Below, one piece after another: positions 56,194 through 64,000 of a DNA stretch of 64,000 bases. The stretch's first letter is position 1. Each line of letters starts with the position of its first letter. The DNA comes from Kineosporia aurantiaca JCM 3230 (lineage in GTDB: Bacteria > Actinomycetota > Actinomycetes > Actinomycetales > Kineosporiaceae). Location: contig JODP01000005.1 in assembly GCA_000719025.1 (NCBI GenBank), positions 124,001-188,000 on the forward strand, in the 5' to 3' direction. The notes beneath the pieces are model-generated. The model worked only from the letters and a program-made list of their open reading frames with translations, was not told the DNA's origin and did not search any database. The translations under genes were made by a program, and so were the position numbers.

Positions 56194-57414
56194 ATGACGA
56201 CAAACACCGCAATGCGTCGCAGTAGCGCGTTCGTGCTCGCCACCGCCGTTCTGGCCGGATCCGGGGCGGTCGCCACCGCGAGTTCCGCCTCGGCCAACAC
56301 CGGGCCGATGGACGACGTGGCGAAGCAGGTGCTGAAGGTCGGCGCCCCCGGCTACGTGGCCCGGATCGACGACGGCCGCACCGTGGACTTCACGGTCGCG
56401 GGGCTGGCCGACCGGGACACTGGGCGCCAGCTCACCGATCAGGACCAGTTCGAGGTCGGCAGCAACACCAAGACCTTCATGTCCACGCTGGCCCTGCAAC
56501 TGGTCGACCGGCACCAGCTGAAGCTGGACGCCCCGGTGTCGAAGTACCTGCCGGGGGTCGTGCCGAACGGTAAGAACATCACCGTGCGGATGCTGCTCAA
56601 CCACACCAGCGGACTGTTCAGCTACACCGGCGACGAGGACTTCTTCGCTCAGCTGAGCAAGGACCCGCAGCACGTCTGGACCGAGCCGGAACTGCTCGCG
56701 GTGGCCTTCAAGCACAAGCCGAACTTCGCGCCCGGCAGCAGCTGGTCGTACAGCAACACGAACTACATCCTGGTCGGGATGATCCTGCAGAAGCTGACCG
56801 GCCAGACCCTGCCGGACCTGGTGCAGCAGCGGATCGCCAAGCCGCTGGGCCTGCAGAAGACCTACTTCGCCGACCCGCGGGCCACCACCACCGGCCCGGG
56901 CTACGCCCACGGCTACGCAGTCGACTTCTCCGGCGCCAAGCCGACCTACGAGGACACCGCGACCTGGCCGATCGGCGGCTGGGGCGGCGCCGCCGGGGCA
57001 GTCGTCTCCACCCCGGACGAGCTGGCCAAGTTCTTCTCCGGTGTGCTGGGCGGAAAGCTGTTCTCCCAGAAAGAACTCAACCAGATGAAGAACACGGTCA
57101 AGCTGCCCGCCGACTACCCGATCAAGGGCGGCTACGGGCTGGGCCTGTTCAAGGTCGACTCGCCCTGCGGCACCGTCTGGGGCCACGGCGGCGACACCCT
57201 GGGCCATCACAGCACTGCCCTGGCCACCGCCAACGGCAGGCGCACGGCGGTCAGCGACACCACCGCCGAGCCCGCCGGCACGGAGGAGACCCCGGGCGTC
57301 ACCCGTTTCGTCCAGGTCGCCTTCGCCGCCGAGGACGTGACCGTCTGCCAGATGCTGGACAAGCCGGTGCCGAACTCCGTCCTCGACGCCCTGCACGGCG
57401 TGCCCGCGAACTGA
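56194..57414 (+). CDS. Secreted serine beta-lactamase/DD-peptidase-like protein (paralogue)
   Basis: The 406-residue protein is a close paralogue of the preceding gene across its length (for example SKYLPGVVPNGKNITV, LLNHTSGLF, TATWPIGGWG). It has a signal peptide with an Ala-rich cleavage region (SASSASA-like) and no lipobox, so it is released. Active-site motifs are SNTKTF, YSNTNY and WGHGG. Tandem duplication with split localisation is inferred. Function as a DD-carboxypeptidase or an esterase is open. Confidence 0.9.
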   Translation: MTTNTAMRRSSAFVLATAVLAGSGAVATASSASANTGPMDDVAKQVLKVGAPGYVARIDDGRTVDFTVAGLADRDTGRQLTDQDQFEVGSNTKTFMSTLALQLVDRHQLKLDAPVSKYLPGVVPNGKNITVRMLLNHTSGLFSYTGDEDFFAQLSKDPQHVWTEPELLAVAFKHKPNFAPGSSWSYSNTNYILVGMILQKLTGQTLPDLVQQRIAKPLGLQKTYFADPRATTTGPGYAHGYAVDFSGAKPTYEDTATWPIGGWGGAAGAVVSTPDELAKFFSGVLGGKLFSQKELNQMKNTVKLPADYPIKGGYGLGLFKVDSPCGTVWGHGGDTLGHHSTALATANGRRTAVSDTTAEPAGTEETPGVTRFVQVAFAAEDVTVCQMLDKPVPNSVLDALHGVPAN

Positions 57415-57558
57415 GTCCATCCGGCGGGCGGCTCCCGGACCGGGGCCGCCCGCCGTCGGGGCTCCCCCGTGCGTTCGCGATTGACTCGGCCAGGCATGCT
57501 TCTTGGTGGGGGCCGCGGAATGCCCGGCTCCCGTGCCGCCACCCTGACGAGGTCATTC

Positions 57559-58419
57559 ATGCGACGCACTGCGGAGTTCGATGCCTTCGGCCCCTGGATC
57601 TACCAGGTCCGGAGCCATGAGGATGTGCCCCGGCTCTACCACCGGGCCGGGATCGACCCCGCCGCGCACCGCCTGGTCCTGAAGATCCCGCGGGACATCG
57701 AACGCCGGAACGCGAACCCGGACATGCACCTCTACGACTTCCTGATCGCGCTGGACGGTGACGCGCTGACCATCCTGCAGCGTCAGGAGGAGCGCTACGA
57801 AAAGGTCCGCATCCCGGTGGGACAGATCACCGCGCTGGAGGACAGCGTCAGCCTGCTCGACGGCCGGCTGATCGTGCACACATTCGCGGGGCCGACCACG
57901 ATCAACTACAACGCGACCGACCCCCGCCTGGTCCGGAACCTGATCGCGCTGCTGCGTCAGAGTTATCTTCCGGCCCGGGCCGCCGCCGCTGCTCAATCCG
58001 ATTCCCGGCAGCCCGATCTGGGGCGCCGCGACCTCAACCTGACCGCGGCCGGCGAACGGCTGCTGCGGGCCGAACCCGGGATGCAGCTGATCAGCGTGGG
58101 GCGCCGCCGCCCGGCCGGGACCGGTCACTGGCTACGGCCGATGACCCTGCACGCCTCTATCACCTGCGCCGATCCCCGCGAGATCGTCCTCCTGCACCGC
58201 CGGGACCCGCTCAGCCGCGGCAACGAGACCGCGCACTCCGTGGCCCGGACGTTCCTACCCCGCCGGCGGATCACCGACGTCCATGTCGAGCCGCACGAAA
58301 AGTACCCGCAGATCAACGTCGTCACCATCATCCTGGGTGGCTCGACCCTGCGCTTCCCCGTGCAGGCCGGACCCCTGACCGATTCGCTGGTCGATCTGCT
58401 GCTCGCGGTGACCGGCTGA
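57559..58419 (+). CDS. Conserved hypothetical protein
   Basis: The 286-residue protein, ATG 57559 with GAGG upstream, has no membrane helix. It has two similar halves: strands around LIALDGDALTILQRQEERYEKVRIPVGQITALEDSVSLLDGRL and around LHASITCADPREIVLLHRRDPL, each ending with a helix (RLVRNLIALLRQSY; LTDSLVDLLLAVTG). The pattern suggests two PH-like barrels. I recognise no known function. Confidence 0.65.
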   Translation: MRRTAEFDAFGPWIYQVRSHEDVPRLYHRAGIDPAAHRLVLKIPRDIERRNANPDMHLYDFLIALDGDALTILQRQEERYEKVRIPVGQITALEDSVSLLDGRLIVHTFAGPTTINYNATDPRLVRNLIALLRQSYLPARAAAAAQSDSRQPDLGRRDLNLTAAGERLLRAEPGMQLISVGRRRPAGTGHWLRPMTLHASITCADPREIVLLHRRDPLSRGNETAHSVARTFLPRRRITDVHVEPHEKYPQINVVTIILGGSTLRFPVQAGPLTDSLVDLLLAVTG

Positions 58420-58485
58420 ACGAGCACTGCACCCGAACCGTTCTCACCCCCAGGGGTGTAGTCCGGGAAAACCGGTGAGCGGATC

Positions 58486-58779
58486 ATGGAGAACGTGCCC
58501 ATTTCCCCGTATCTCCAGATCGCGGATCGGATCGCGGCACGTATCCAGGCCGGTCACTACCCGCCCGGAACGCGCCTGCCGTCCCCGGCCGACCTCGCCC
58601 AGGACGGACATTCCGTCGGCGTGGCCAGGGACGCCCTTCGCCTGCTGGTCCAGCACGGCTGGGCCGAAGTAGGCCCCGGCGGCGGCTACTACGTGGCCGG
58701 CGACTCGCCCAGCGACGAGGACATCTGGGTCGAGGTCAGACAGCAGTTCGACGCGCACCTGAAACGCTTCCAGACCTAG
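58486..58779 (+). CDS. Small GntR-type winged-helix protein
   Basis: The 97-residue protein has the GntR N-terminal domain (YLQIADRIAARIQAGHYPPGTRLPSPADLAQDGHSVGVARDALRLLVQHGWAEVGPGGGYYVAG) and only a short acidic tail, no effector domain. Small stand-alone GntR proteins are frequent in actinobacteria. The epoxide-hydrolase remnant follows directly after its stop codon. Confidence 0.83.
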   Translation: MENVPISPYLQIADRIAARIQAGHYPPGTRLPSPADLAQDGHSVGVARDALRLLVQHGWAEVGPGGGYYVAGDSPSDEDIWVEVRQQFDAHLKRFQT

Positions 58780-59495
58780 GACGTCGCGCCGCCGGTAGCG
58801 CCGAGCGGACCGCTGCGCGCTCTGGTGGATCATTGGCGCACGAAATACGACTGGCAGGCCTGCGAGTCACTGATCAACGGCTGGGGCCGGTACCGACCCG
58901 ACCGACGCATTCCACCTAATCCTGCCCACCCTTCCCGGCTTCGGATTCTCCGCCAAGCCCGCCGAAACCGGCTGGGACCTGGTCCGGATCGCCGAGGCCG
59001 GGATCGTGCTGATGCGGCGCCTGGGGTACGACCGATGGGCCGCACAAGGGGGCGACCTCGGCGCCGGGGTGACCGACGAGATCGCCCGGCGGACTCCCGA
59101 GGGCCTGGTCGGGATGCACCTGAAACCTGAACTTCGCCATGTTCGGTCCGACGGCCGACGAGATCGCCGAGGCCACCTTCACCCCCGACGAGCTGCTCGA
59201 CGACATCATGCTCTACTGGCTGCCCAATTCCGGCGCCTCGGCCGCCCGGCTGTACTGGGAAATGGCCCAGGCCCACTGGTCCGCGCCGGCCACCGTCGAG
59301 TCCCCGACCAGCCTGCCCACCGGCTTCACCATGACGCCGAAGGAACACGTCCGGAAGTCCCGCCGGTGGCTGGAACGGCGCTACAGCAGCATCGTCCACT
59401 TCAACGAGCTCGATGCGGGTGGGCACTTCACTGCGCTCGAACAACCCGCCGGGTTCGTCGACGACGTGCGGGCCACTTTCGCCGGGCTCCGCTAG
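58780..59495 (+). pseudogene. Decayed epoxide hydrolase (EHN family)
   Basis: Three frames give pieces of one protein. Frame 1 (58780-58891) reads LRALVDHWRTKYDWQACESLINGWG, the EHN N-terminal domain. The frame then jumps to TDAFHLILPTLPGFGFSAKPAETGW, with about 60 residues missing, and GYDRWAAQGGDLGAGV (nucleophile Asp region). After a seven-base insertion at 59123-59129 (removal restores the frame) it reads NFAMFGPTADEI to the end, including the catalytic His region GGHFTALEQP. No intact enzyme can be made. Confidence 0.85.
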
Positions 59496-59848
59496 TCCTT
59501 CATCAGCAAGGTGTAGACGCTGGTGATCCGCTCGCCCTCGACCAGGGCGATGTCCACACCCTTCACCACCGCCGGGCCGCCCTCGGGACCGAGTTCCCAG
59601 GCCAGGTACCCGAGATCGTTGTTGATGTAGATCGGGCCACCGGCCCGGAAGACGAAGTCCGGGGCATCGTCCAGGATCTTCTGCGCCTTGGCGTCCAGGG
59701 CGTCGTACCCGACCACCACCTCGTCCGGGTCGCTGAACCGCACCTCGGGGACGTACGTCCGCTCGATCGCCGCCCGCCGGCGCTGGGCGTCGCGCTCGCC
59801 GAAGACCTCGAGCAGGTTGGCCGTCATCAGTTCTTCGATCGTCGCCAT
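59492..59848 (-). CDS. SnoaL-like (NTF2-fold) protein
   Basis: The 118-residue protein has the NTF2-fold pattern: IEELMTANLLEVFGERDAQRRRAAIERTYVPEVRFSDPDEVVVGYDALDAKAQKIL and strands YLAWELGPEGG, VVKGVDIALVEGERITSVYTLL. Small SnoaL-like proteins often sit by epoxide hydrolases and oxygenases as isomerases or hydrolases. The ATG at 59848 is chosen; a longer start is possible. It overlaps the epoxide-hydrolase remnant by four bases. Confidence 0.82.
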   Translation of the reverse strand: MATIEELMTANLLEVFGERDAQRRRAAIERTYVPEVRFSDPDEVVVGYDALDAKAQKILDDAPDFVFRAGGPIYINNDLGYLAWELGPEGGPAVVKGVDIALVEGERITSVYTLLMKD

Positions 59849-60260
59849 GCTCCGGGAACTTACATGACACGTCACCCAAAGGAAATGTGAGCCGGAACGC
59901 CCGGCGGGCGGTGGCCGAAGCCCCCGCCCGCCGGTACAGCGTCCCTCAGTCCCCGCGTCGCCGCTCCATCTTCACCTCACGCCCCACACTTCCCCCTAGC
60001 ACAAGACTTTCGGCGTCCCCAATGCCTGTTTGCCGCCGGATCCGTCCTGGCCACCGGTCGTCCCGGAATAGGTGTACCGCCTCCGGCTCCGGAGACCAAG
60101 CATCCCGACCCCCGGCTGGGACAGTCCGGACCCGAGGGGCCAAAGAGACCGGTGCCGGATCCCGGGCGGCCACGAACCGGTTGCGGCCTCCCCCACCGAC
60201 TGATGGAATCACGTAGACAGACCGTTCTATACAGATCTATGCAGACACGATGGAGGACGC
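59849..60260. other. Intergenic region without recognised gene
   Basis: About 410 bp with no credible gene. An AT-richer end (60215-60245) holds two direct near-repeats CTATACAGAT and CTATGCAGAC before the DoxX gene. A segment near 59990-60010 reads on the minus strand AESLVLGGS, matching AENLVLGGS at 41140-41170 with synonymous changes. Confidence 0.4.
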
Positions 60261-60665
60261 ATGGGCGCGGGTAAGAAGCGGACGCGGGGTCGGGCCCTGG
60301 CTCAGGTCGGTCTCGGGAGCATGCTGGTCCTCGCCGGCACCTCGCACCTGACCGTGGAGCGCAAGGAGTTCCAGGCCCAGGTCCCCTCGTGGTTCCCGGC
60401 CGACCCGGATGCGGTCGTGCTGGCCTCCGGCGTGGTGGAGATCAGCCTCGGGGCGGCCCTGCTCAGCATCTGGCGCCAGCCGAACCGTTCCCGCCTGGGA
60501 GCCCTGGCGGCACTGTTCTTCGTGGCCGTCTTTCCCGGCAACATCGCCCAGTACACCGAGCACCGGGACGGCTTCAATCTCGACACCGATACGAAACGGC
60601 TGGTGCGACTGTTCTTTCAGCCGCTGCTGGTGCTCTGGGCCTGGCGCGCGACCCGCGCGGACTGA
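60261..60665 (+). CDS. DoxX-family membrane protein
   Basis: The 134-residue protein has four helices: LAQVGLGSMLVLAGTSHL, AVVLASGVVEISLGAALL, GALAALFFVAVFPGNIAQY and FFQPLLVLWAWRA, as in DoxX/DoxX-like proteins. Some actinobacterial DoxX proteins join oxidative-stress complexes. ATG with GGAGG seven nt upstream. The next TetR gene is 54 bp downstream. Confidence 0.82.
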   Translation: MGAGKKRTRGRALAQVGLGSMLVLAGTSHLTVERKEFQAQVPSWFPADPDAVVLASGVVEISLGAALLSIWRQPNRSRLGALAALFFVAVFPGNIAQYTEHRDGFNLDTDTKRLVRLFFQPLLVLWAWRATRAD

Positions 60666-60677
60666 CCCACCCGCGAC

Positions 60678-60706
60678 GAACGTTGTTCGGTCTATGAACA
60701 ACGTTC
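60678..60706. promoter_or_regulatory. TetR-type operator, perfect 11-bp arms
   Basis: GAACGTTGTTC (60678-60688) and GAACAACGTTC (60696-60706) are separated by GGTCTAT. The operator abuts the TAAGGT -10 box, so a bound TetR dimer would block its own promoter. Confidence 0.75.
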
Positions 60707-60712
60707 TAAGGT
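60707..60712 (+). promoter_or_regulatory. Leaderless -10 box for TetR gene
   Basis: TAAGGT, seven bases before GTG 60720, adjacent to the operator. Confidence 0.6.
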
Positions 60713-60719
60713 AGGGCCG

Positions 60720-61448
60720 GTGAACGCCAGAGACCGACGCGCCGCGCGTCATCAGCTGCCGGGCCCCGAGGGCGGGACGCCCGACCGGCCCCGGCGGCGC
60801 AAGGAGCCGATCACCGTGAAGCAGGTGGTCGACACCGCGCTCGCGGTGATCGCCACCGAGGGCTACGAGGCCCTGACCATGCGCCGACTGGCCACCGCGC
60901 TCGACACCGGGCCGGCCTCGCTCTACGCCCACGTGGTCAACAAGTCCGACCTCGACGAGCTCCTGATCGCCCGGCTGTGCTCGGAAATCACCCTGCCGGA
61001 TCCCGACCCCGAGGCCTGGCCCGACCAGATCCGTAGCGTTTGCACGCTTTTGCGCGACCAGTACCTGAAGTACCCCGGGATCTCCCGGGCCGCGCTGGCC
61101 ATGGCGCCCACCGATCTGGAGACCCTGCGGCTCGGCGAGGGAATGCTCGGCATCCTGCTCGCCGGCGGGATCGAACCCCAGGCGGCCGCCTGGGCCATCG
61201 ACGCACTCTTCCTCTACGTGGCGGCCTCCTGCCTGGAGCTCTCGATGGTGGAGCAGCGAAAGGTGAGCAATGACGCCGAATGGGTGGTCGACCCCGCCGA
61301 ACTGCGCCGACGCCTGACCGGGCTCCCGGTGGGAACGTTCCCACACACGGTGCGCTACGCCCGGGAGATGACGGCCGGGCGAATCGACGACCGGTTCGGG
61401 TTCACCCTCGGCCTGATGATCCGCGGCCTCACTCCCGGGGCACCATAA
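60720..61448 (+). CDS. TetR-family regulator (TetR_C tetracycline-type)
   Basis: The 242-residue protein has a basic N-terminal extension, the HTH VVDTALAVIATEGYEALTMRRLATALDTGPASLYAHVVNKSDLDELL and a C-terminal domain with LRDQYLKYPGISRAAL and the EWVVDPAELRRRL segment, as in TetR proteins of the tetracycline-repressor C-domain class. Strong operator and leaderless promoter precede it; autoregulation is likely, with the DoxX gene possibly in the regulon. Confidence 0.9.
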   Translation: MNARDRRAARHQLPGPEGGTPDRPRRRKEPITVKQVVDTALAVIATEGYEALTMRRLATALDTGPASLYAHVVNKSDLDELLIARLCSEITLPDPDPEAWPDQIRSVCTLLRDQYLKYPGISRAALAMAPTDLETLRLGEGMLGILLAGGIEPQAAAWAIDALFLYVAASCLELSMVEQRKVSNDAEWVVDPAELRRRLTGLPVGTFPHTVRYAREMTAGRIDDRFGFTLGLMIRGLTPGAP

Positions 61449-61459
61449 TTTCCCTCTGC

Positions 61460-61486
61460 ATCCGGCCTTTCACCATTCGGCCGGAT
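61460..61486 (+). terminator. Terminator hairpin after TetR gene
   Basis: ATCCGGCC (61460-61467) pairs with GGCCGGAT (61479-61486) around an 11-nt loop, 12 bases after the stop. Confidence 0.55.
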
Positions 61487-61561
61487 AATGGGCTTGGCAC
61501 GCTCCGGCGCCGGAGGTAGCTTCCCTCCAGGTGCAGCTGTCACGAAGAGCAACGGAGCACA

Positions 61562-62611
61562 ATGGCCAAGCGGCCCACGGTGTACGACGTAGCAGAGGAC
61601 GCAGGGGTCTCGATCGCGACGGTGTCGTTCGCGTTCGCCAAGCCGGAGCGGGTGAAGGAGGAGACGCTGCGCACGGTGCTGGCCTCCGCGGCCCGGCTGG
61701 GATACGTACCGAGCGCGAACGCCCGGGGCCTGGCCCGGGGCCGGGTCGGCGCCCTGGGCCTGTACTCCTTCGACTACCTGATGAGGCACGCCCCGGCCGC
61801 GGCCACGATGGACCTGAATCCTCCCGACGGGCGGCTGTTTCCCCTGTACTCCGACGAGGTGCAGCGCGGAGTGGAGCTGGAGTGCCTGACCAAGGGCTAC
61901 GCCCTGATGCTCGGCGCGGGGACCAGCTCGCCCCATCGCCCGCCGATCGTGGACGTGGCCGGCCGGGTCGACGGGCTGATCACCTTCGCCGGGGCCGCCG
62001 ACCCGAAGCTGCTGCAACAGGTCAGCCGCCGGATCCCGGTCATCCAGCTCGGCGGTGAGACCGGGATCCCCTGGGCACACACCGTGCTGGTCGACGGACG
62101 CTCGGCGGTGCGCGACCTGGTCGGCCACCTGCTGACGGTGCACGGTCATCGCGACTTCGTCTTCATCGGCGACCGGGCGATTCCCGAAATCGGCCAGCGG
62201 TACGCGGGATTCGCCGAGCGCCTGACCGAGGCCGGGCTCACCCCGCCTCCCCCGCTGCCGAGCCGGCCCGATCACGACGAGCAGACCGCGCGCTCGGTCC
62301 GCCCGGTCCTGACCCGCACTCCGCTGCCCGACGTGCTGGTCTGCTCCACCGATCAGGAGGCGCTGGCCGCCATCGACACCGTGCACAGCGCCGGGCTGCG
62401 GGTTCCCGAGGACATCGCGGTGACCGGGTTCGACGGCATCGTCGCCGGCCGGCTCAGCGAGCCGACCCTGACCACTATTCGGCAGCCGATGCAGACCGTC
62501 GGTCGCACGGCCGTGCAGATGGTGACCTCCCTGATCGACGGGGTGGCTCTCCCGGAACCGCCGGTTGCGCTGGAGTGTCGGGTGTCGATCGGCCACAGCT
62601 GCGGTTGCTGA
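61562..62611 (+). CDS. LacI-family regulator
   Basis: The 349-residue protein has the LacI HTH (TVYDVAEDAGVSIATVSFAFAKPERVKEETLRTVLASAARLGYVP) and a sugar-binding-protein-like core (DGLITFAGAADPKLLQQVSRRIPVIQLGGE, FVFIGDRAIPEIGQRYAGF, VPEDIAVTGFDGIVAG). SFAFAKPERV replaces the more common SRVLN-type turn. GGAG lies five bases before the ATG. It likely controls the adjacent solute-binding gene. Confidence 0.93.
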   Translation: MAKRPTVYDVAEDAGVSIATVSFAFAKPERVKEETLRTVLASAARLGYVPSANARGLARGRVGALGLYSFDYLMRHAPAAATMDLNPPDGRLFPLYSDEVQRGVELECLTKGYALMLGAGTSSPHRPPIVDVAGRVDGLITFAGAADPKLLQQVSRRIPVIQLGGETGIPWAHTVLVDGRSAVRDLVGHLLTVHGHRDFVFIGDRAIPEIGQRYAGFAERLTEAGLTPPPPLPSRPDHDEQTARSVRPVLTRTPLPDVLVCSTDQEALAAIDTVHSAGLRVPEDIAVTGFDGIVAGRLSEPTLTTIRQPMQTVGRTAVQMVTSLIDGVALPEPPVALECRVSIGHSCGC

Positions 62612-62638
62612 GGGTCACCTGTGATTACTCGATCGGCG

Positions 62639-62667
62639 TTGTGTGCGTCTTGTTAAGCGCATAGATT
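62639..62667 (+). promoter_or_regulatory. Candidate promoter for solute-binding gene
   Basis: TTGTGT (62639-62644) and TAGATT (62662-62667) have a 17-bp spacer. The spacer contains TTAAGCGCATAG, which could be a LacI site. The transcript would have a 5' leader of about 50 nt before ATG 62724. Confidence 0.4.
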
Positions 62668-62723
62668 CCAGCCCACACGACGCCGTGTGACCCGCACGGC
62701 GTTCTCGCGGGCAGGAAGAAACG

Positions 62724-64000
62724 ATGATGTCTCCTCTCAGCACCCGACGGCGCCGCGCGGCTGTAGCCCTCTCCGCCGTAGCGGCCCTGTCGATAGCACT
62801 CACCGCTTGTTCGTCCGGGAAGGTCGACTCCGGTAAGCCGGGCGGCACCAGCACGATCACCGTCGGCACGTCCGACATCGGGACGGAGAATTTCAACCCG
62901 TTCAACAACACCGGCGCCTTCATGCAGCCGACCCAGGGCGTGATCTACGAAGCGCTCTTCTACTACAACAAGGCCGCCGCCGGTGACCCGGTCCCGGTCC
63001 TGGGCACCGGGTTCACCTGGAACACCGACGGCACCCAGCTGACCGTAAAGGTCCGCCCGGGCGTGAAATTCACCAACGGCGCGGCAATGACCAGCGCCGA
63101 CGTGGCCTACAGCCTGAACCTGTTCAGCAAGAACCCGGGCCTGAACACCACCGGCGTGACCTGGAAGGCGACGGCCACCGACGCCGGGACCGTCACCGTC
63201 GGCTTCCCCTCGACCTCCTACACGGTCGGCCCGCAGGTCCTCGGGTACGTCCCGATCGTGCCGCAGAGCATCTGGGAGAAGATCCCCGACCCGACCACGG
63301 TGACGAACACCGATCCGGTCGGCACCGGCCCCTACAAGCTGAAGAGCTTCAGCGCCCAGAGCTACCTGCTGACCAAGAACACCGACTACTGGGGCACCGG
63401 GGACGACGCCCCGCAGGTCGACCAGGTGCGGTACACGCCGATCGTCGCGGCCGACACGGCCACCTCGGCGCTGGACGCCGGCACCGCGGACCTCACCGGG
63501 AACTTCCTGCCGACGCTGAAAGACATTGTCGCGCAGCACAAGAACATCACCTACACGAACACCCCGCAGGCCACCTCGTCGCTGATGACCTGTGAGAACG
63601 CGTCGATGGGGTGCACCGGACCGCAGACCGACCAGGCCGTCCGGCAGGCGCTGTACTACGCGATGGACCGCACCCAGCTCGGCACCCAGGCGGCAGCCGG
63701 TTTCAGCAAGCCGGCCTCCACCGTGATGATCCTGAACACCGTGAACAAGGCCGAGATCACCTCGCCGGACTACGCGACCGCGCCGCAGACGGCGGACGTC
63801 GCCAAGGCCAAGAGCGTGCTCGAGGCCGACGGCTGGAAGCTCGGGTCGAACGGGTACTACGCCAAGGGCGGCAAAGAGCTGGACCTGAGCATCAACGTGG
63901 TCTCCGGCTGGACCGACTACGACACCATCTGCACCCTGCTGCAGGGCCAGTACAAGGCGGCCGGGATCAAGCTGACGGTCAACACGGTGTCGCAGAACGC
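62724..64000 (+). CDS. ABC transporter solute-binding lipoprotein (SBP_bac_5), 3' truncated
   Basis: From ATG 62724 (AGGAAG upstream) the frame is open to the window end, about 425 residues. A lipoprotein signal peptide ends ALTAC (residue 29), followed by Ser/Gly linker. SBP family 5 features: VGTSDIGTENFNPFNN, VIYEALFYYN, LTVKVRPGVKFTNGAAMTSADVAYSLNLF, VPIVPQSIWEK, PVGTGPYKLKSF, and QAVRQALYYAMDRTQLG. This family mostly binds oligopeptides and also some sugars and nickel. The LacI neighbour hints at a glycan-derived substrate. Permease genes should follow outside the window. Confidence 0.92.
   Translation, partial: MMSPLSTRRRRAAVALSAVAALSIALTACSSGKVDSGKPGGTSTITVGTSDIGTENFNPFNNTGAFMQPTQGVIYEALFYYNKAAAGDPVPVLGTGFTWNTDGTQLTVKVRPGVKFTNGAAMTSADVAYSLNLFSKNPGLNTTGVTWKATATDAGTVTVGFPSTSYTVGPQVLGYVPIVPQSIWEKIPDPTTVTNTDPVGTGPYKLKSFSAQSYLLTKNTDYWGTGDDAPQVDQVRYTPIVAADTATSALDAGTADLTGNFLPTLKDIVAQHKNITYTNTPQATSSLMTCENASMGCTGPQTDQAVRQALYYAMDRTQLGTQAAAGFSKPASTVMILNTVNKAEITSPDYATAPQTADVAKAKSVLEADGWKLGSNGYYAKGGKELDLSINVVSGWTDYDTICTLLQGQYKAAGIKLTVNTVSQN

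Noticed and set aside
59887..60216. 109-codon plus frame in the gap before DoxX
   Set aside because: Arg/Pro/Ser-rich text with no start context or motif; the opposite strand is no better.
1..64000. tRNA, rRNA, integrase or transposase genes
   Set aside because: None recognised on either strand; no attachment-site duplications seen.

Overview
This 64-kb window is high-GC actinomycete DNA. GTG and TTG starts are common, genes sit close together with many 4-bp ATGA/GTGA overlaps, and many genes have a TANNNT -10 box 6-7 nt before the start codon, as expected for leaderless transcripts. The families (GH6, GH55, GH19, DUF1996, PiT with a DUF47 partner, MmyB-type XRE regulators, many TetR regulators) fit a soil or plant-associated filamentous or motile actinomycete. 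A kineosporia-like lineage is possible but is only a guess. I saw no rRNA, tRNA, CRISPR array, phage gene or complete insertion sequence. Both window ends cut a gene.

Layout. 1-5.3 kb: the end of a winged-helix regulator, then a minus-strand run of GH6 cellulase, membrane histidine-kinase-like ATPase, membrane-anchored CBM35-like protein and MFS exporter. 5.3-9.4 kb: a DsbA-TetR pair, a decayed quinone oxidoreductase with two phased operators, and a GGDEF-EAL protein split by a one-base frameshift. 9.4-17 kb: GH55 beta-1,3-glucanase, RIO kinase, the pnuC-nadR salvage pair, GH19 chitinase and a Cho/UvrC-like nuclease. 17-24.6 kb: DUF47-PiT phosphate uptake, a HEAT-repeat protein, an oxidoreductase, a patatin-like protein behind a short leader peptide, and a HAD phosphatase. 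24.9-36.8 kb: flavin monooxygenase, an alpha-oxoamine synthase followed by a coupled 36-residue ORF, a DUF1996 secreted protein behind a structured leader, an XRE/SDR pair separated by seven 13-bp iterons, two methyltransferases, a PepSY protein with a His/Met-rich membrane partner, and a lone UMP kinase. 36.9-49.2 kb: four regulator-target modules with visible operators, a toxin-antitoxin-like pair, an unusual lipoate ligase, WrbA, and a seven-copy 22-bp repeat array that also encodes the end of a LacI regulator. 49.3-64 kb: hydrolase, LLM monooxygenase, epimerase/XRE pair, hemerythrin, tandem serine hydrolases, an epoxide-hydrolase pseudogene, DoxX/TetR, and a LacI regulator next to an ABC solute-binding lipoprotein cut by the window end.

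How the genes work together. Three secreted glycoside hydrolases, a DUF1996 protein, two carbohydrate-binding modules and a cyclic-di-GMP enzyme suggest polysaccharide sensing and breakdown. The most system-like unknown is the kinase-like ATPase translationally coupled to a membrane-anchored CBM35-like protein directly downstream of the cellulase. The rest is mostly accessory metabolism arranged as regulator-plus-enzyme pairs, with regulators often leaderless and overlapped by their own operators. All functional statements come from motif reading; no database search was run.
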